A stretch of 18,863 bases of DNA from Uruburuella suis. Its GTDB lineage: Bacteria > Pseudomonadota > Gammaproteobacteria > Burkholderiales > Neisseriaceae. Both the position numbers and the translations under genes were made by a program. Positions 5,149-14,200 of this stretch are shown here, piece by piece; position 1 is the stretch's first letter; each line of letters opens with the position of its first letter. The stretch spans positions 1-18,863 of the forward strand of contig NZ_SLXE01000039.1 of assembly GCF_004341385.1 (NCBI RefSeq), written 5' to 3'. The notes under the pieces are model-generated. The model searched no databases and had not been told where the DNA came from. It saw nothing but the letters and a program-made list of their open reading frames with translations.

Positions 5149-7422
5149 ATGAGCCGATGCGGCCAACACCCACACCAACATAAGCAAGATGCCGCTGTGA
5201 GCTGCGGCCACAATCATGCGCACCAGCACGCCGAAGCAGCGGCAAATGAAAGCGCTTGCTGCGGCAGTCATAATCACACAACAACAACAACCCCGTTCAC
5301 CCCGCTGGCGGCGGCAACAACGATAGACGGCCATCTTCAGACGGCCATACGCATTATGCAGATGGATTGCCCCACCGAAGAAGCATTAATCCGCAAAAAA
5401 CTGGGCGACATGACGCAAGTAAAAAGCCTCGAATTCAACCTGATGCAGCGGGTGCTCACGGTGGTGCACACGCCGGAAAGCCTCGAGCAGATATTGGCGG
5501 CGTTGCGTGCGCTCGGCTTCGAGCCGGAATTGGCCGATGGCAGCGGCAAACTGGCGCTGGCGGCAGAAAACAAAAAGCCGCTGTGGCCGCTGATTGTGGC
5601 CGGGGTGGCGGCGCTGTTGTCGGAAAGTGCCGACTGGCTGGGCTATACGGCGTGGCTCAGCGCCGCGCTGGCGCTGGTGGCGGTGGCTTTGTGCGGCTTG
5701 GGCACCTATAAAAAGGGCTGGGTGTCGATAAAAAGCGGCAGCCTGAATATCAATGCGCTGATGAGCATTGCCGTTACCGGCGCCATTGTGATTGGCCATT
5801 GGTCGGAAGCGGCGATGGTGATGGTGTTGTTTACGTTGGCCGAATTGATTGAAGCCCGCTCGCTCGACCGCGCCCGCAACGCCATTGCCGGGCTGATGTC
5901 GCTGGCACCCGACACCACCACCGTGCAGCAAGCCGATGGCAGTTGGCAGGAAATCGCGGCAGCCAATGTGGCGGTGGGCAGCATGGTGCGGGTGAAACCG
6001 GGCGAGCGCATCGGGCTGGACGGCGAAATCGTGCGCGGCAGCTCCACGGTAGACCAAGCGCCGATTACCGGCGAGAGCCTGCCGGTGGAAAAAAGCCGTG
6101 GCGATGCCGTGTTTGCCGGCACCATCAATCAGGCCGGCTCGCTGGAATACCGCGTAACCGCCGCCGCCAGCCATTCTACTTTGGCGCGCATCATTCATGC
6201 GGTGGAAGCTGCGCAGGGCGTGAAAGCGCCGACACAGCGTTTTGTCGACCGCTTTGCACAAATCTATACCCCTGCCGTGCTGGCCATTGCCGCGCTGATT
6301 GCCGTGGTGCCGCCCTTGCTGCTGGGCGAGGCGTGGGGCGAATGGGTGTATAAGGCGCTGGTGTTGCTGGTGATTGCCTGCCCGTGTGCGCTGGTGATTT
6401 CCACCCCGGTGAGCATTGTCAGCGGGCTGGCCGCCGCCGCGCGCAAAGGCATTTTGGTGAAGGGCGGCGTGTATCTGGAGCAAGGCCGCAAGCTGAAATG
6501 GCTGGCGCTGGACAAAACCGGCACGCTCACCCACGGCAAGCCGGTGCAAACCGATTTTGCCGTGCTGGGCAATAGGCTACCTGAAAACGGCCAAGTGTTG
6601 GCAAGCTCGCTGGCCGCCCACTCCGATCACCCTGTTTCGCAAGCAATTGCCCGCGCGGCGGCCGAGCAAGGCATCACCACACAAACGGTGCACGAATTTA
6701 CCGCACTTGCCGGGCGCGGCGTGCAAGGCGAAATCGATGGTGTCCATTATGTGCTGGGCAACCACCGCTTAATCCACGAGCGCGGCCTATGCAGCGCCGA
6801 ACTGGAAAACCGTTTGGCTGCGCTCGAGCGCGAGGGCAAAACCGTGGTGTTGCTGGCCGATGAGGTGCAAGTGTTGGCGCTGTTTGCCGTGGCCGACACG
6901 GTGAAAGAAAGCAGCCGCGAAGCCATCGCCCAACTGCACCAACTGGGCATCAATACCTTAATGCTCAGCGGCGACAACCCGCACACCGCCGCCGCCATCG
7001 CCGCCCAAGTCGGCATCGATCGCGCTTATGGCGACCAGCTGCCGCAAGAAAAACTGGCCGCAGTGGAAAAGCTGGCCGCCGAAGGTGCTGTAGGCATGGT
7101 GGGCGACGGCATCAACGATGCGCCCGCCCTAGCGCGTGCGGATATCGGCTTTGCCATGGGCGCCATGGGCACCGACACCGCCATCGAAACCGCCGATGTG
7201 GCGCTGATGGACGACGACTTGCGCAAAATCCCCGCCTTTGTGCGCCTATCCCAAGCCACCCATGCCGTGTTGGTGCAAAACATTGTGTTGGCGCTGGCCA
7301 TCAAAGCCGTCTTCCTCGCCCTTACCATTGCCGGCTTCGGCACCATGTGGATGGCCGTGTTTGCCGATGTCGGCGCCAGCTTATTGGTGGTGGGCAATGG
7401 CTTGCGCTTGTTGCGGAAATAG
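5149..7422 (+). CDS. cadA: Zn/Cd/Pb-exporting P1B-type ATPase (ZntA/CadA family)
   Basis: This inner-membrane pump uses ATP to expel divalent soft metals. The 757-residue protein begins with a His/Cys-rich stretch (residues 1-45), likely a metal-binding tail. A heavy-metal domain follows whose motif is MDCPTEE (72-78) rather than the classic CxxC. The actuator TGES is at 307-310, the membrane metal site CPC at 411-413, the phosphorylated DKTGT at 455-459, HP at 494-495 and the hinge GDGINDAP at 652-659. Lys719 and Asp740 in the last two helices correspond to ZntA residues that define Zn/Cd/Pb specificity. Start ATG 5149 follows AGGAAAGGAA. It is transcribed from the CadR-controlled promoter, and a paired-DUS hairpin terminates it. 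Internal uptake sequences occur at 5336-5345 and 6574-6585. Confidence 0.96.
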   Translation: MSRCGQHPHQHKQDAAVSCGHNHAHQHAEAAANESACCGSHNHTTTTTPFTPLAAATTIDGHLQTAIRIMQMDCPTEEALIRKKLGDMTQVKSLEFNLMQRVLTVVHTPESLEQILAALRALGFEPELADGSGKLALAAENKKPLWPLIVAGVAALLSESADWLGYTAWLSAALALVAVALCGLGTYKKGWVSIKSGSLNINALMSIAVTGAIVIGHWSEAAMVMVLFTLAELIEARSLDRARNAIAGLMSLAPDTTTVQQADGSWQEIAAANVAVGSMVRVKPGERIGLDGEIVRGSSTVDQAPITGESLPVEKSRGDAVFAGTINQAGSLEYRVTAAASHSTLARIIHAVEAAQGVKAPTQRFVDRFAQIYTPAVLAIAALIAVVPPLLLGEAWGEWVYKALVLLVIACPCALVISTPVSIVSGLAAAARKGILVKGGVYLEQGRKLKWLALDKTGTLTHGKPVQTDFAVLGNRLPENGQVLASSLAAHSDHPVSQAIARAAAEQGITTQTVHEFTALAGRGVQGEIDGVHYVLGNHRLIHERGLCSAELENRLAALEREGKTVVLLADEVQVLALFAVADTVKESSREAIAQLHQLGINTLMLSGDNPHTAAAIAAQVGIDRAYGDQLPQEKLAAVEKLAAEGAVGMVGDGINDAPALARADIGFAMGAMGTDTAIETADVALMDDDLRKIPAFVRLSQATHAVLVQNIVLALAIKAVFLALTIAGFGTMWMAVFADVGASLLVVGNGLRLLRK
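6574..6585 (+). repeat. DUS, Eikenella-type dialect, inside cadA
   Basis: AGGCTACCTGAA matches the uptake dialect described for Eikenella at all 12 bases. It is read as part of the residues Asn-Arg-Leu-Pro-Glu-Asn at a loop of the nucleotide domain. Confidence 0.75.
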
Positions 7423-7427
7423 GGGCT

Positions 7428-7549
7428 GGGTAGGTACGGTTCGCCGCCGCAGCGGCGTAACCATGTGCATGCCGAGCAGGGAAAACACAGTGTTGTAAAA
7501 ATAAAACCATGCCGTCTGAAATGGCTTGTTCAGACGGCATTAAGATTCT
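7428..7549. repeat. Composite intergenic repeat, copy 2, with cadA terminator
   Basis: The first stem (TAGGTACGGTT, then CGCCGC/GCGGCG, then AACC; about 7431-7465) corresponds to that of the other two copies. The second stem is a paired AT-type DUS (7509-7520 with 7529-7540, 8-base loop) that would end cadA transcription. The stretch GTAAAAATAAAACCATGCCG aligns with GTAAAAAACAATGCCG in copy 3. The third stem is missing. Instead a 15-bp near-palindrome of DUS follows at 7555-7569. Confidence 0.6.
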
Positions 7550-7554
7550 ATGCT

Positions 7555-7569
7555 TTCAGGCAGCCTGAA
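7555..7569. repeat. Two uptake dialects nested in one palindrome
   Basis: TTCAGGCAGCCTGAA is symmetric except for its central base. Read on the plus strand it holds the Kingella-type DUS AGGCAGCCTGAA (7558-7569). On the minus strand it holds the Simonsiella-type AGGCTGCCTGAA (7555-7566). Confidence 0.75.
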
Positions 7570-7599
7570 ACAGCCAAAACAGCCACGGAGCAAACCCCT

Positions 7600-8274
7600 A
7601 TGAAACCCATATTGTTATTGGCCACCGCCGCCTGCTTGAGCGGCATGGCGGCCAGCCCCAAAGCCGAAGCACAAAACATGCCGTTTCGCAGCAGCCTGCA
7701 TGATGCGGCTTTAAGGGAGGCTTTGGGCGATTCGGTGCTCAGCCTAGCACAAACAGCCGGCACCGCTGAGGCCGCCTCACCGTGGTCGCAATGGCATGTG
7801 CGCCATGTGCGCTTGTCGGCTTTGGAATGGGGCAAAAAAGTGCTGTGGCACGATGCGGCAGGCCAGCGCCCGAGCCAAGGCGCTTATTATCGTGACGGCA
7901 CGCTCAAACCATTGGCTTGGGCCAAAGAAGCCGACGTTACCGTGGGTGGCGATCAGCAGGGGATGTATGGCATGTATTGGACGGTTTATCTGCGCGATGG
8001 CGACAGCCTGATTGCCCACGATTACCGGCCGCTGCTGCAACAATGGCTGCCTGAAGGCACAAAAATCGTGCAAACACGCGGCGAGTGCCCGCGCAATAGC
8101 GAAGAAGCCGAGTATATGTCTGCCCAAGTTTATCAACTCACCTTGCCGGGCAAAAAGCCCTTATGGGTGGAAGTGGGCGCCTTTGGCAAGGCCGACTACA
8201 GCCCGGCACCCAACCTCACCTTGGACTTTGCCCTTAGCCCGCCGCCGCGTTGGGCATGTTTGGAGCCATTGTAG
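7600..8274 (+). CDS. Hypothetical exported protein
   Basis: I do not recognise this 224-residue protein. It starts with a signal peptide of about 24 residues (MKPILLLATAACLSGMAASP, ending in a likely AEA cleavage site), so it should be periplasmic or outer-membrane associated. The short ATAAC at residue 12 is not a convincing lipobox. The rest is soluble, with a Trp/Tyr-rich middle (GMYGMYWTVYLRDGDSLIAH) and two cysteines late in the chain (GECPRN, WACLEP) that could form a disulphide. The ATG at 7600 is preferred over one at 7465 because GGAG lies nine bases upstream and the signal peptide begins there. It lies downstream of cadA behind a hairpin, so co-regulation is doubtful. An 11 of 12 Simonsiella-type DUS match lies at 8044-8055. 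Confidence 0.75.
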   Translation: MKPILLLATAACLSGMAASPKAEAQNMPFRSSLHDAALREALGDSVLSLAQTAGTAEAASPWSQWHVRHVRLSALEWGKKVLWHDAAGQRPSQGAYYRDGTLKPLAWAKEADVTVGGDQQGMYGMYWTVYLRDGDSLIAHDYRPLLQQWLPEGTKIVQTRGECPRNSEEAEYMSAQVYQLTLPGKKPLWVEVGAFGKADYSPAPNLTLDFALSPPPRWACLEPL

Positions 8275-8312
8275 AGGCCGGTTTTTTCGCTACACCCGTT
8301 TGCAAAATAGGG

Positions 8313-8468
8313 TATAGGTACGGTTAGGCGGTATGCGGCAACCGTACGTGATGTAGTGCGGGAAACATGCAAATTTGTAAAAAACAATGCCGTCTGAAAC
8401 GGATTTTCAGACGGCATTAAGCTTTTATGTGTACGGTTATGCCACTTACAGCGGCTAACCGTAGTTAC
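8313..8468. repeat. Composite three-hairpin intergenic repeat, copy 3
   Basis: Stem one is GTACGGTT/AACCGTAC (8318-8325 with 8340-8347). Stem two is a 14-bp paired AT-type DUS (8386-8399 with 8405-8418) that terminates the exported-protein gene. Stem three is TACGGTTA/TAACCGTA (8432-8439 with 8456-8463) and would sit just past the end of the minus-strand helicase gene. Order, spacing and sequence of stems one and three match copy 1, while the middle hairpin carries a different uptake dialect. Confidence 0.65.
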
Positions 8469-8477
8469 GCTTGCTGG

Positions 8478-11201
8478 CTATTTTCTTTCCATACTATTTT
8501 CAAGTTCCTCTAAAGACCAAGATTCGGCAAATAAGCTACGTAATGGCTCCATCTCTAATGGCAATTCCTCTTGAAAAGTTAACCCTAAGAATGTTGCGGC
8601 ACGAGTTGATCCCACATACAAATATTTTTGATATAAATCAGGATATGTTTTTATCATTTCATCTACATCTAGAAAAAATACTGCTTCAAACTCAAGGCCT
8701 TTAATATATTTAATACTACATACCTTGATAGCATTTTCATTTCCCCAAATCTGCCCATTTTTACAAGGAACAGCAGAATGATTTATCTCCGATAAGTATT
8801 CATCTAATATTTCAGCCACATTATCAACATCATCATCAGTTTTAGTAAGAATGACAATCGTAGGCATTTTTGCTATCTGTTGATGCTTATTTACTAAAAT
8901 TTCTATTTCCTCAATCCGTTCAGAAACCCATGATAAAGAGTTTGCAAAGTTTTTACCATTTTCCAGCATTGTAGGTTTCATGCCTTTAAATAATATAGAG
9001 TGCTTGGGCAATTCTGCTTTTGACTTATCATCATAATCTTCCATCAAAGTTAATAAATGATGAGAAAACTCATTCAAACTACATGTTTGCCTATATGTAG
9101 TATTTATATACTGCAACTCTATTGATGGACTAATCCATTGTAATAATTCTTTATTTTTTATTCCTTTACCTTCCAATCGTTGGTTGAAATCACCACAAGC
9201 CACGAAAGCATTTATTTCTGGCCTGCTTAATCTCTGCATACATGCCAACTCCAAGGCAGAAAAATCGGTTGCCTCGTCAACAACCACCTGGTCAACAAAA
9301 ACATTTTGCTGGATATAGTTAATATCACGGATATGCTCTATATTATTTTTAATATAATTTTGGCTTATTAAATATTTCATTCTTGTGATAAATACAAACA
9401 AAAGAAAATCAATTTCGGCATAACTAATTTTATTAATTACAATTCCTTCTGTATAGAATTTATCAAATTGCTTTTGCCGTCTAAATTGCTTATAGTTTTT
9501 CACTATGCTTTTATAATACTTCGTATATGAATTTATAAATCTGTTAAGACTATTTTGTATAGTTGCACTCTTGCCTAATAGTTCCAATTGCTCTTGATTG
9601 GGCAATTTCTCTCCCAACCATTCAGCGATTTTTCCGACCTTGCTATTCGGATCAATTTTTTGTTTCTGAAATAGCTGTCGCGCATATGATCTTAAAAATT
9701 TTTTATATTCTGAATTAATTTCAGTCTCAGATAGAGAAAGTTCCTCTTCATCATCCATATCAAACTCATCATCTACATCTTCATGAGAATTATCATTCGC
9801 TTGAATAGATTTTAAGAATATTTTAAAATTTTCTAAAATTCCACTATGGCGGTTACTTAATAAATTCAACTCCTCTTGAGTAATTTTATTGCTGTACTCT
9901 TTTTCTATTTTCACAGCGGCCTGAACCTTTTTTTGATATTCAAATAATTTTCGATATTTCTCCTCAATTTTGCTTTCTGAATTAACAATGGATGAAATTT
10001 CAACTGTTAGGTTATTTACCAAATTAATATTATATTTCTCTAAAATTTCATGCCCTTTTTTTAGTTCTATTGTTAATTTCCCATCTAAATAAACAACAAA
10101 TGATTCAATCCATTCTAATGGATTTTCAATTACCGACTGTTGGACAAATTCATTCTGTTTTTCTAGTGTAAAACCGCTTTTAAAATCTGGACGATTTAAA
10201 ATTTTAAAATCTTGACGAGCAAGGTCACCAGCAAAATCTTTCCACAAGTGAATTTTTTTATATGTAGCAATTCCCTCTGCATTAAAAGCTTCTTTTAAAT
10301 ATCCTTTTAATAAGTCTGATGGCGTAAACATTAACCACTGGTCAAATGAGTTTTTTCCTAATTTGCTTAAAATATTTTGCTCTTCAGGTAGGAAATTCTC
10401 TCTTTCATTATAAATTTTTAATCCTAACCGTTTAATTAAGGTCGTTGTTTTCCCCGTTCCAGGTGGTCCAAGCAAAATTATCTGTGCTGAAATTGGTTTA
10501 CGGAAAATTTCACTCTGCTGTTTGTCTAATATTGCTTGCTCACGCAAAGAAATCGTATCTCGTAAATTTATTTGCAACTGTTTCAACTGCCCATCAACAG
10601 TTTGAGAGTATTTCAATACTTCAGCAGCTAACTTTTGAAAATCTTCATCTGTAGATAAATTGAGCAGTTCAGACAACTTATCAATTAAAATGGGCTGGTT
10701 TTGATCAGCAATAATATTTACAGAAAATCCATCCCAGTCATCATTTTGCAATTTGGCGGGGGTGTATCGAATTTTTCGACTAATATAATAATCAACTCCA
10801 TCAAATGTAAACTCATCTTCAAAATTTAGACTACTAATTTTTCCTAATGGAGATTTAATACTTACAATATGGGTTTGATTATTTTTCGTACAGGAAGAAA
10901 GCCTCCCTACTATAGCTGGGGCAATATAAAAGGTATGGGCATAATTACCGTCTATATCTTCTGCATCAATGCGGAGAAAAGTAGGGCTTTCTTTCAATAA
11001 TTTAGCCTCTACAATATTCTGCTTTCTAATTTCTTCTGATTGTTTTTTTGACGAATCAGTCCAATTATTTTGATTGATGACTTCAGAATAGTTTGAACTT
11101 TGCAAATCCTGAACATCTAATAATGCTTTTTTCTCAACCTCTTTAATCACTTTTAAAGTAGTTTCTACTGCTTTATTCAAGCTCGGAATGGCTTGTTCCA
11201 T
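8478..11201 (-). CDS. SF1 (UvrD/HelD-like) helicase with Gre-like N-terminal region
   Basis: This 907-residue superfamily 1 helicase has Walker A GPPGTGKTT at 245-253 and motif II VVVDEATDFSALEL (DEATD 642-646). Motif III is GDFNQ 670-674, motif IV TYRQ 702-705, motif V IKGLEFEAVFF 833-843 and motif VI YVGSTRA 862-868. Residues 1-65 are charged and probably coiled. Residues 75-148 are beta-like with HIVSIKSPLGK and DEF, resembling the C-terminal domain of Gre factors. About 390 residues separate motifs I and II, rich in coiled helices and with an acidic patch at 474-488. The layout recalls HelD, an RNA-polymerase-binding helicase, but orthology is not shown. Start: GGGAG six bases before ATG. 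It follows hrpA by 20 bp and is far more AT-rich, without an exact DUS, suggesting transfer. A role in transcription recycling or phage defence is inference. Confidence 0.85.
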   Translation of the reverse strand: MEQAIPSLNKAVETTLKVIKEVEKKALLDVQDLQSSNYSEVINQNNWTDSSKKQSEEIRKQNIVEAKLLKESPTFLRIDAEDIDGNYAHTFYIAPAIVGRLSSCTKNNQTHIVSIKSPLGKISSLNFEDEFTFDGVDYYISRKIRYTPAKLQNDDWDGFSVNIIADQNQPILIDKLSELLNLSTDEDFQKLAAEVLKYSQTVDGQLKQLQINLRDTISLREQAILDKQQSEIFRKPISAQIILLGPPGTGKTTTLIKRLGLKIYNERENFLPEEQNILSKLGKNSFDQWLMFTPSDLLKGYLKEAFNAEGIATYKKIHLWKDFAGDLARQDFKILNRPDFKSGFTLEKQNEFVQQSVIENPLEWIESFVVYLDGKLTIELKKGHEILEKYNINLVNNLTVEISSIVNSESKIEEKYRKLFEYQKKVQAAVKIEKEYSNKITQEELNLLSNRHSGILENFKIFLKSIQANDNSHEDVDDEFDMDDEEELSLSETEINSEYKKFLRSYARQLFQKQKIDPNSKVGKIAEWLGEKLPNQEQLELLGKSATIQNSLNRFINSYTKYYKSIVKNYKQFRRQKQFDKFYTEGIVINKISYAEIDFLLFVFITRMKYLISQNYIKNNIEHIRDINYIQQNVFVDQVVVDEATDFSALELACMQRLSRPEINAFVACGDFNQRLEGKGIKNKELLQWISPSIELQYINTTYRQTCSLNEFSHHLLTLMEDYDDKSKAELPKHSILFKGMKPTMLENGKNFANSLSWVSERIEEIEILVNKHQQIAKMPTIVILTKTDDDVDNVAEILDEYLSEINHSAVPCKNGQIWGNENAIKVCSIKYIKGLEFEAVFFLDVDEMIKTYPDLYQKYLYVGSTRAATFLGLTFQEELPLEMEPLRSLFAESWSLEELENSMERK

Positions 11202-11221
11202 AAAATTCTCCCTATGTATCT

Positions 11222-14200
11222 TTAAGTATATAAATTAACCTTTTCCCATTCTTTTTGCAACCGCTTCACCGACACCGGCATCGGCGTTTTCAACTCCTGC
11301 GCAAACAGCGACACACGCAGTTCTTCAATCTGCCATCTAAACCCCAGCAGGCCGTCTGAAAGGGGTTGGTTTTGTTTTTGCAAGGCATCTACTTTTTCTT
11401 GCCACATCGCCAGCAGTTCCTGCACATCGGCTTCGCGGGCTTGGTCGCGGGCGGGGTTGGGGCTGTATTTTTCCATGCGTTTTTGCATGGCTTGTAAATA
11501 AATGGGCAGGCGCGGCCACTGTTGCCACGGTATGGCGTGGGCGAAACCGGGATAAATCAGGGCCTCGAGTTGGCTGCGCAGGGTGTGGGCGAGGGGGTGG
11601 CGGCCGATTTTGCTGTTGAGCTCGCTATAGGCTTGCGCGGTGGCGAGCAGGTAGCGATTGAGGGCTTCTTTGACGGCGGGCAGGCGGCTGCGGGCGCGTT
11701 TGATTTGTTCTTTAAAGGCTTTTTCGTCGCGCGGCGGGGTGTCTTCGCCCATCAGGGCGCGGTCGAGCACGGCGGCGGTGATGTCTTCGCGCAGGTTGTC
11801 TACGCCTAAGTGTTTGAGCAGCATGGCGGTTGGGGTGAAATCGGGCAGGCCTTTGTTCAGGTCTTTCACTTGCTCTTTGAGCTGCAAGGCCATGAGGGCG
11901 ATGCTGCCTTGGCGGTGGGCGGCTGCGGCGGCTTCGGGGGTGTCGAACAGGCGCAGGGCAATGCTGCCGTTTTTTTGCTGTTGCAGGCCGAGGTAGCCGG
12001 TGAGCTGCTGTTTGCCGCGGGCGAACTGGATTTTTTCGGGCAGTTTGCCGATGTCCCAGTTGGTGAGGTTGTCGCGCTCGAAGTCGCTGCTGTTGTCGCG
12101 AAAGGTAACGGCGGCGGCTTGGCCGAGCTGGTTTTGCAGCTCGATCAGGTCGCGCGCCATGGCCAGCTCTTGGCCGCCATCGTCAATCACGCGGATGTTG
12201 AAATAGCTGTGTTCAGGTAGCCTGAAGGCTTGCCAGGCGGCCATGTCGATTTGCTCGATCAGGCGCATATCGCCGGCGCTTTTGGCGATGGCTTGGGCAA
12301 GCTGCGGCTGAATGGGGGCGTTTTGGTCGGGATTATCGGCCAAAAAGCGGGTGATAAAGTCGGGCACGGGCACGCAGATGCGGCGGATTTGTTTGGGCAG
12401 GGCTTTGATTAATAGCTGTAATTTTTCGCGTATCATGCCGGGCACCAGCCATTCGAGCGCGGCGGGGTTGAGGCGATTGAGCACGGGCAGCGGGATGGTG
12501 AGGGTAACGCCATCCAGCGGGTGGTGCGGCTCGAAGCGGTAGCTGAGCTTGAATTTGCCGTCGGCGTTTTGCCAATGCGGTGGGAATTGCGCTTCGGTAA
12601 CGTGGGCGGCGGCGTGTTGCATGAGGTCGTCGCGGCTGAGGAAGAGCAGGCGCGGGTTGGCTTGTTCGGCTTGCTTGAGCCAAGTTTGGAAGGTGCGCAA
12701 GTCGGCTAGGGGTTGCGGGGTTTGGGGCTTAGGGCGAGGTTGGTTAGGCAAGCCTTTGGCTTGCTGCCCTCTCCCTAGCCCTCCCCCACGGGGGGAGGGA
12801 ATAGGTAGCTGGGTGTGGTTGTCGGATTCGAGAATCCGACCTACGGCAGGCGTTTCAGGCCGTACACCGTTTTCAGACGGCATATAGTTTTCAGGTAGCC
12901 TTTGGTTGTAGAAATCAAACAGGGCTTCTTCGTCTACCAGCACGTCTTGTTTGCGCGATTTGTGTTCCAGCGCGGCGATGTCTTTAATCAGCTTTTTGTT
13001 GTGGGCAAAAAAGGCGGCCTGGATATCGGCTTCTTGCGCCACCAAGGCGCCGCGGATAAACAGCTCGCGCGCTTCTGCGGGCGCTACTTTTCCATAGGCC
13101 ACGGGGCGGCGCGGCAGCACGGTGAGGCCGTAGAAGGTAACGCGTTCGCTGGCCACCACTTCGCCGCGCTTTTGCGACCAATGCGGCTCGAAATAATGGT
13201 ATTTCACCAAGTGCGGCGCTTCTTGCTCGATCCATTCCGGCTCGATGCCGGCCACGTCGCGGGCGTAGAGGCGGGTGGTTTCGGTGAGCTCGGCGGCCAT
13301 CACCCATTTGGGTTTGCTTTTAAACAAGGCCGAAGCAGGGAACAGATGAAAATGGCTGCCGCGCGCGCCCAAATAGTCGTGGCCTTCGGGCGATTTAAGG
13401 CCGACATTGGCCACCAGGCCGGTAATCAGGGCGCGGTGGATTTGTTCGTAGCCCGCTTCTTTGGCTTGGCGGATGTGGGCGCGGTGCTGTTTTTTATCCA
13501 ATTGCTGCTGCTTGATTTTGGCGGATAAATCTTGGTCGCCGCTGCGTTCAGACGGCCTGAGCTGTTCCACGGTTTGAGGCCGTCTGAACGCATTTTCTTT
13601 GGTTACCAAGCCCAGCTCGATGGCAATTTGCGCCAATTGCTGGTGCAGCTCGCGCCATTCGCGCATGCGCAAGTGAGAGAGGAAATATTGGTGACACCAT
13701 TGCACCAATTGTTTGTTGCTCAGGCCGCGCTCGCGTTCGCGCTGAAACGAATCCCAAATATTCAGATAGGCCAGAAAATCGGATTGTTTGTCGGTAAAGC
13801 GTTCGTGCGCTTTGTTGGCGGCTTCGCGCGCTTCCAGCGGGCGCTCGCGCGGGTCTTGAATCGACAGCGCGGCCACAATCACCAGCATTTCGGCCATGCA
13901 AGCGTGTTTTTGCGCCGCCAACAACATGCGGCTCACTTTCGGGTCGACCGGCAGGCACGCCATTTGTTCGCCGATTTTAGTAAGCTCGTTGCGCTCGTTT
14001 ACCGCGCCCAGCTCCAGCAGCACTTGAAAGCCGTCGTTGATATAGCGGGCATCGGGCGCTTCTAAAAACGGAAACGCGGCCACATCGCCCAATTTCAGCG
14101 CCGCCATGCGCAAAATCACCGCCGCCAGATTGCTGCGGATGATTTCGGGGTCGGTAAATTCGGGGCGCTGGGCAAAATCGTCTTCCGCATACAAACGGAT

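Noticed and set aside
4603..5334. Long N-terminal extension of the MerR regulator
   Set aside because: The extra 92 residues overlap the cadA promoter and coding region; the family start MKIGEL with a good ribosome site is at 5058.
5386..6549. 387-codon open frame antisense to cadA
   Set aside because: It is a frame shadow of the GC-rich ATPase gene, with low-complexity His/Gln/Arg content and no ribosome site.
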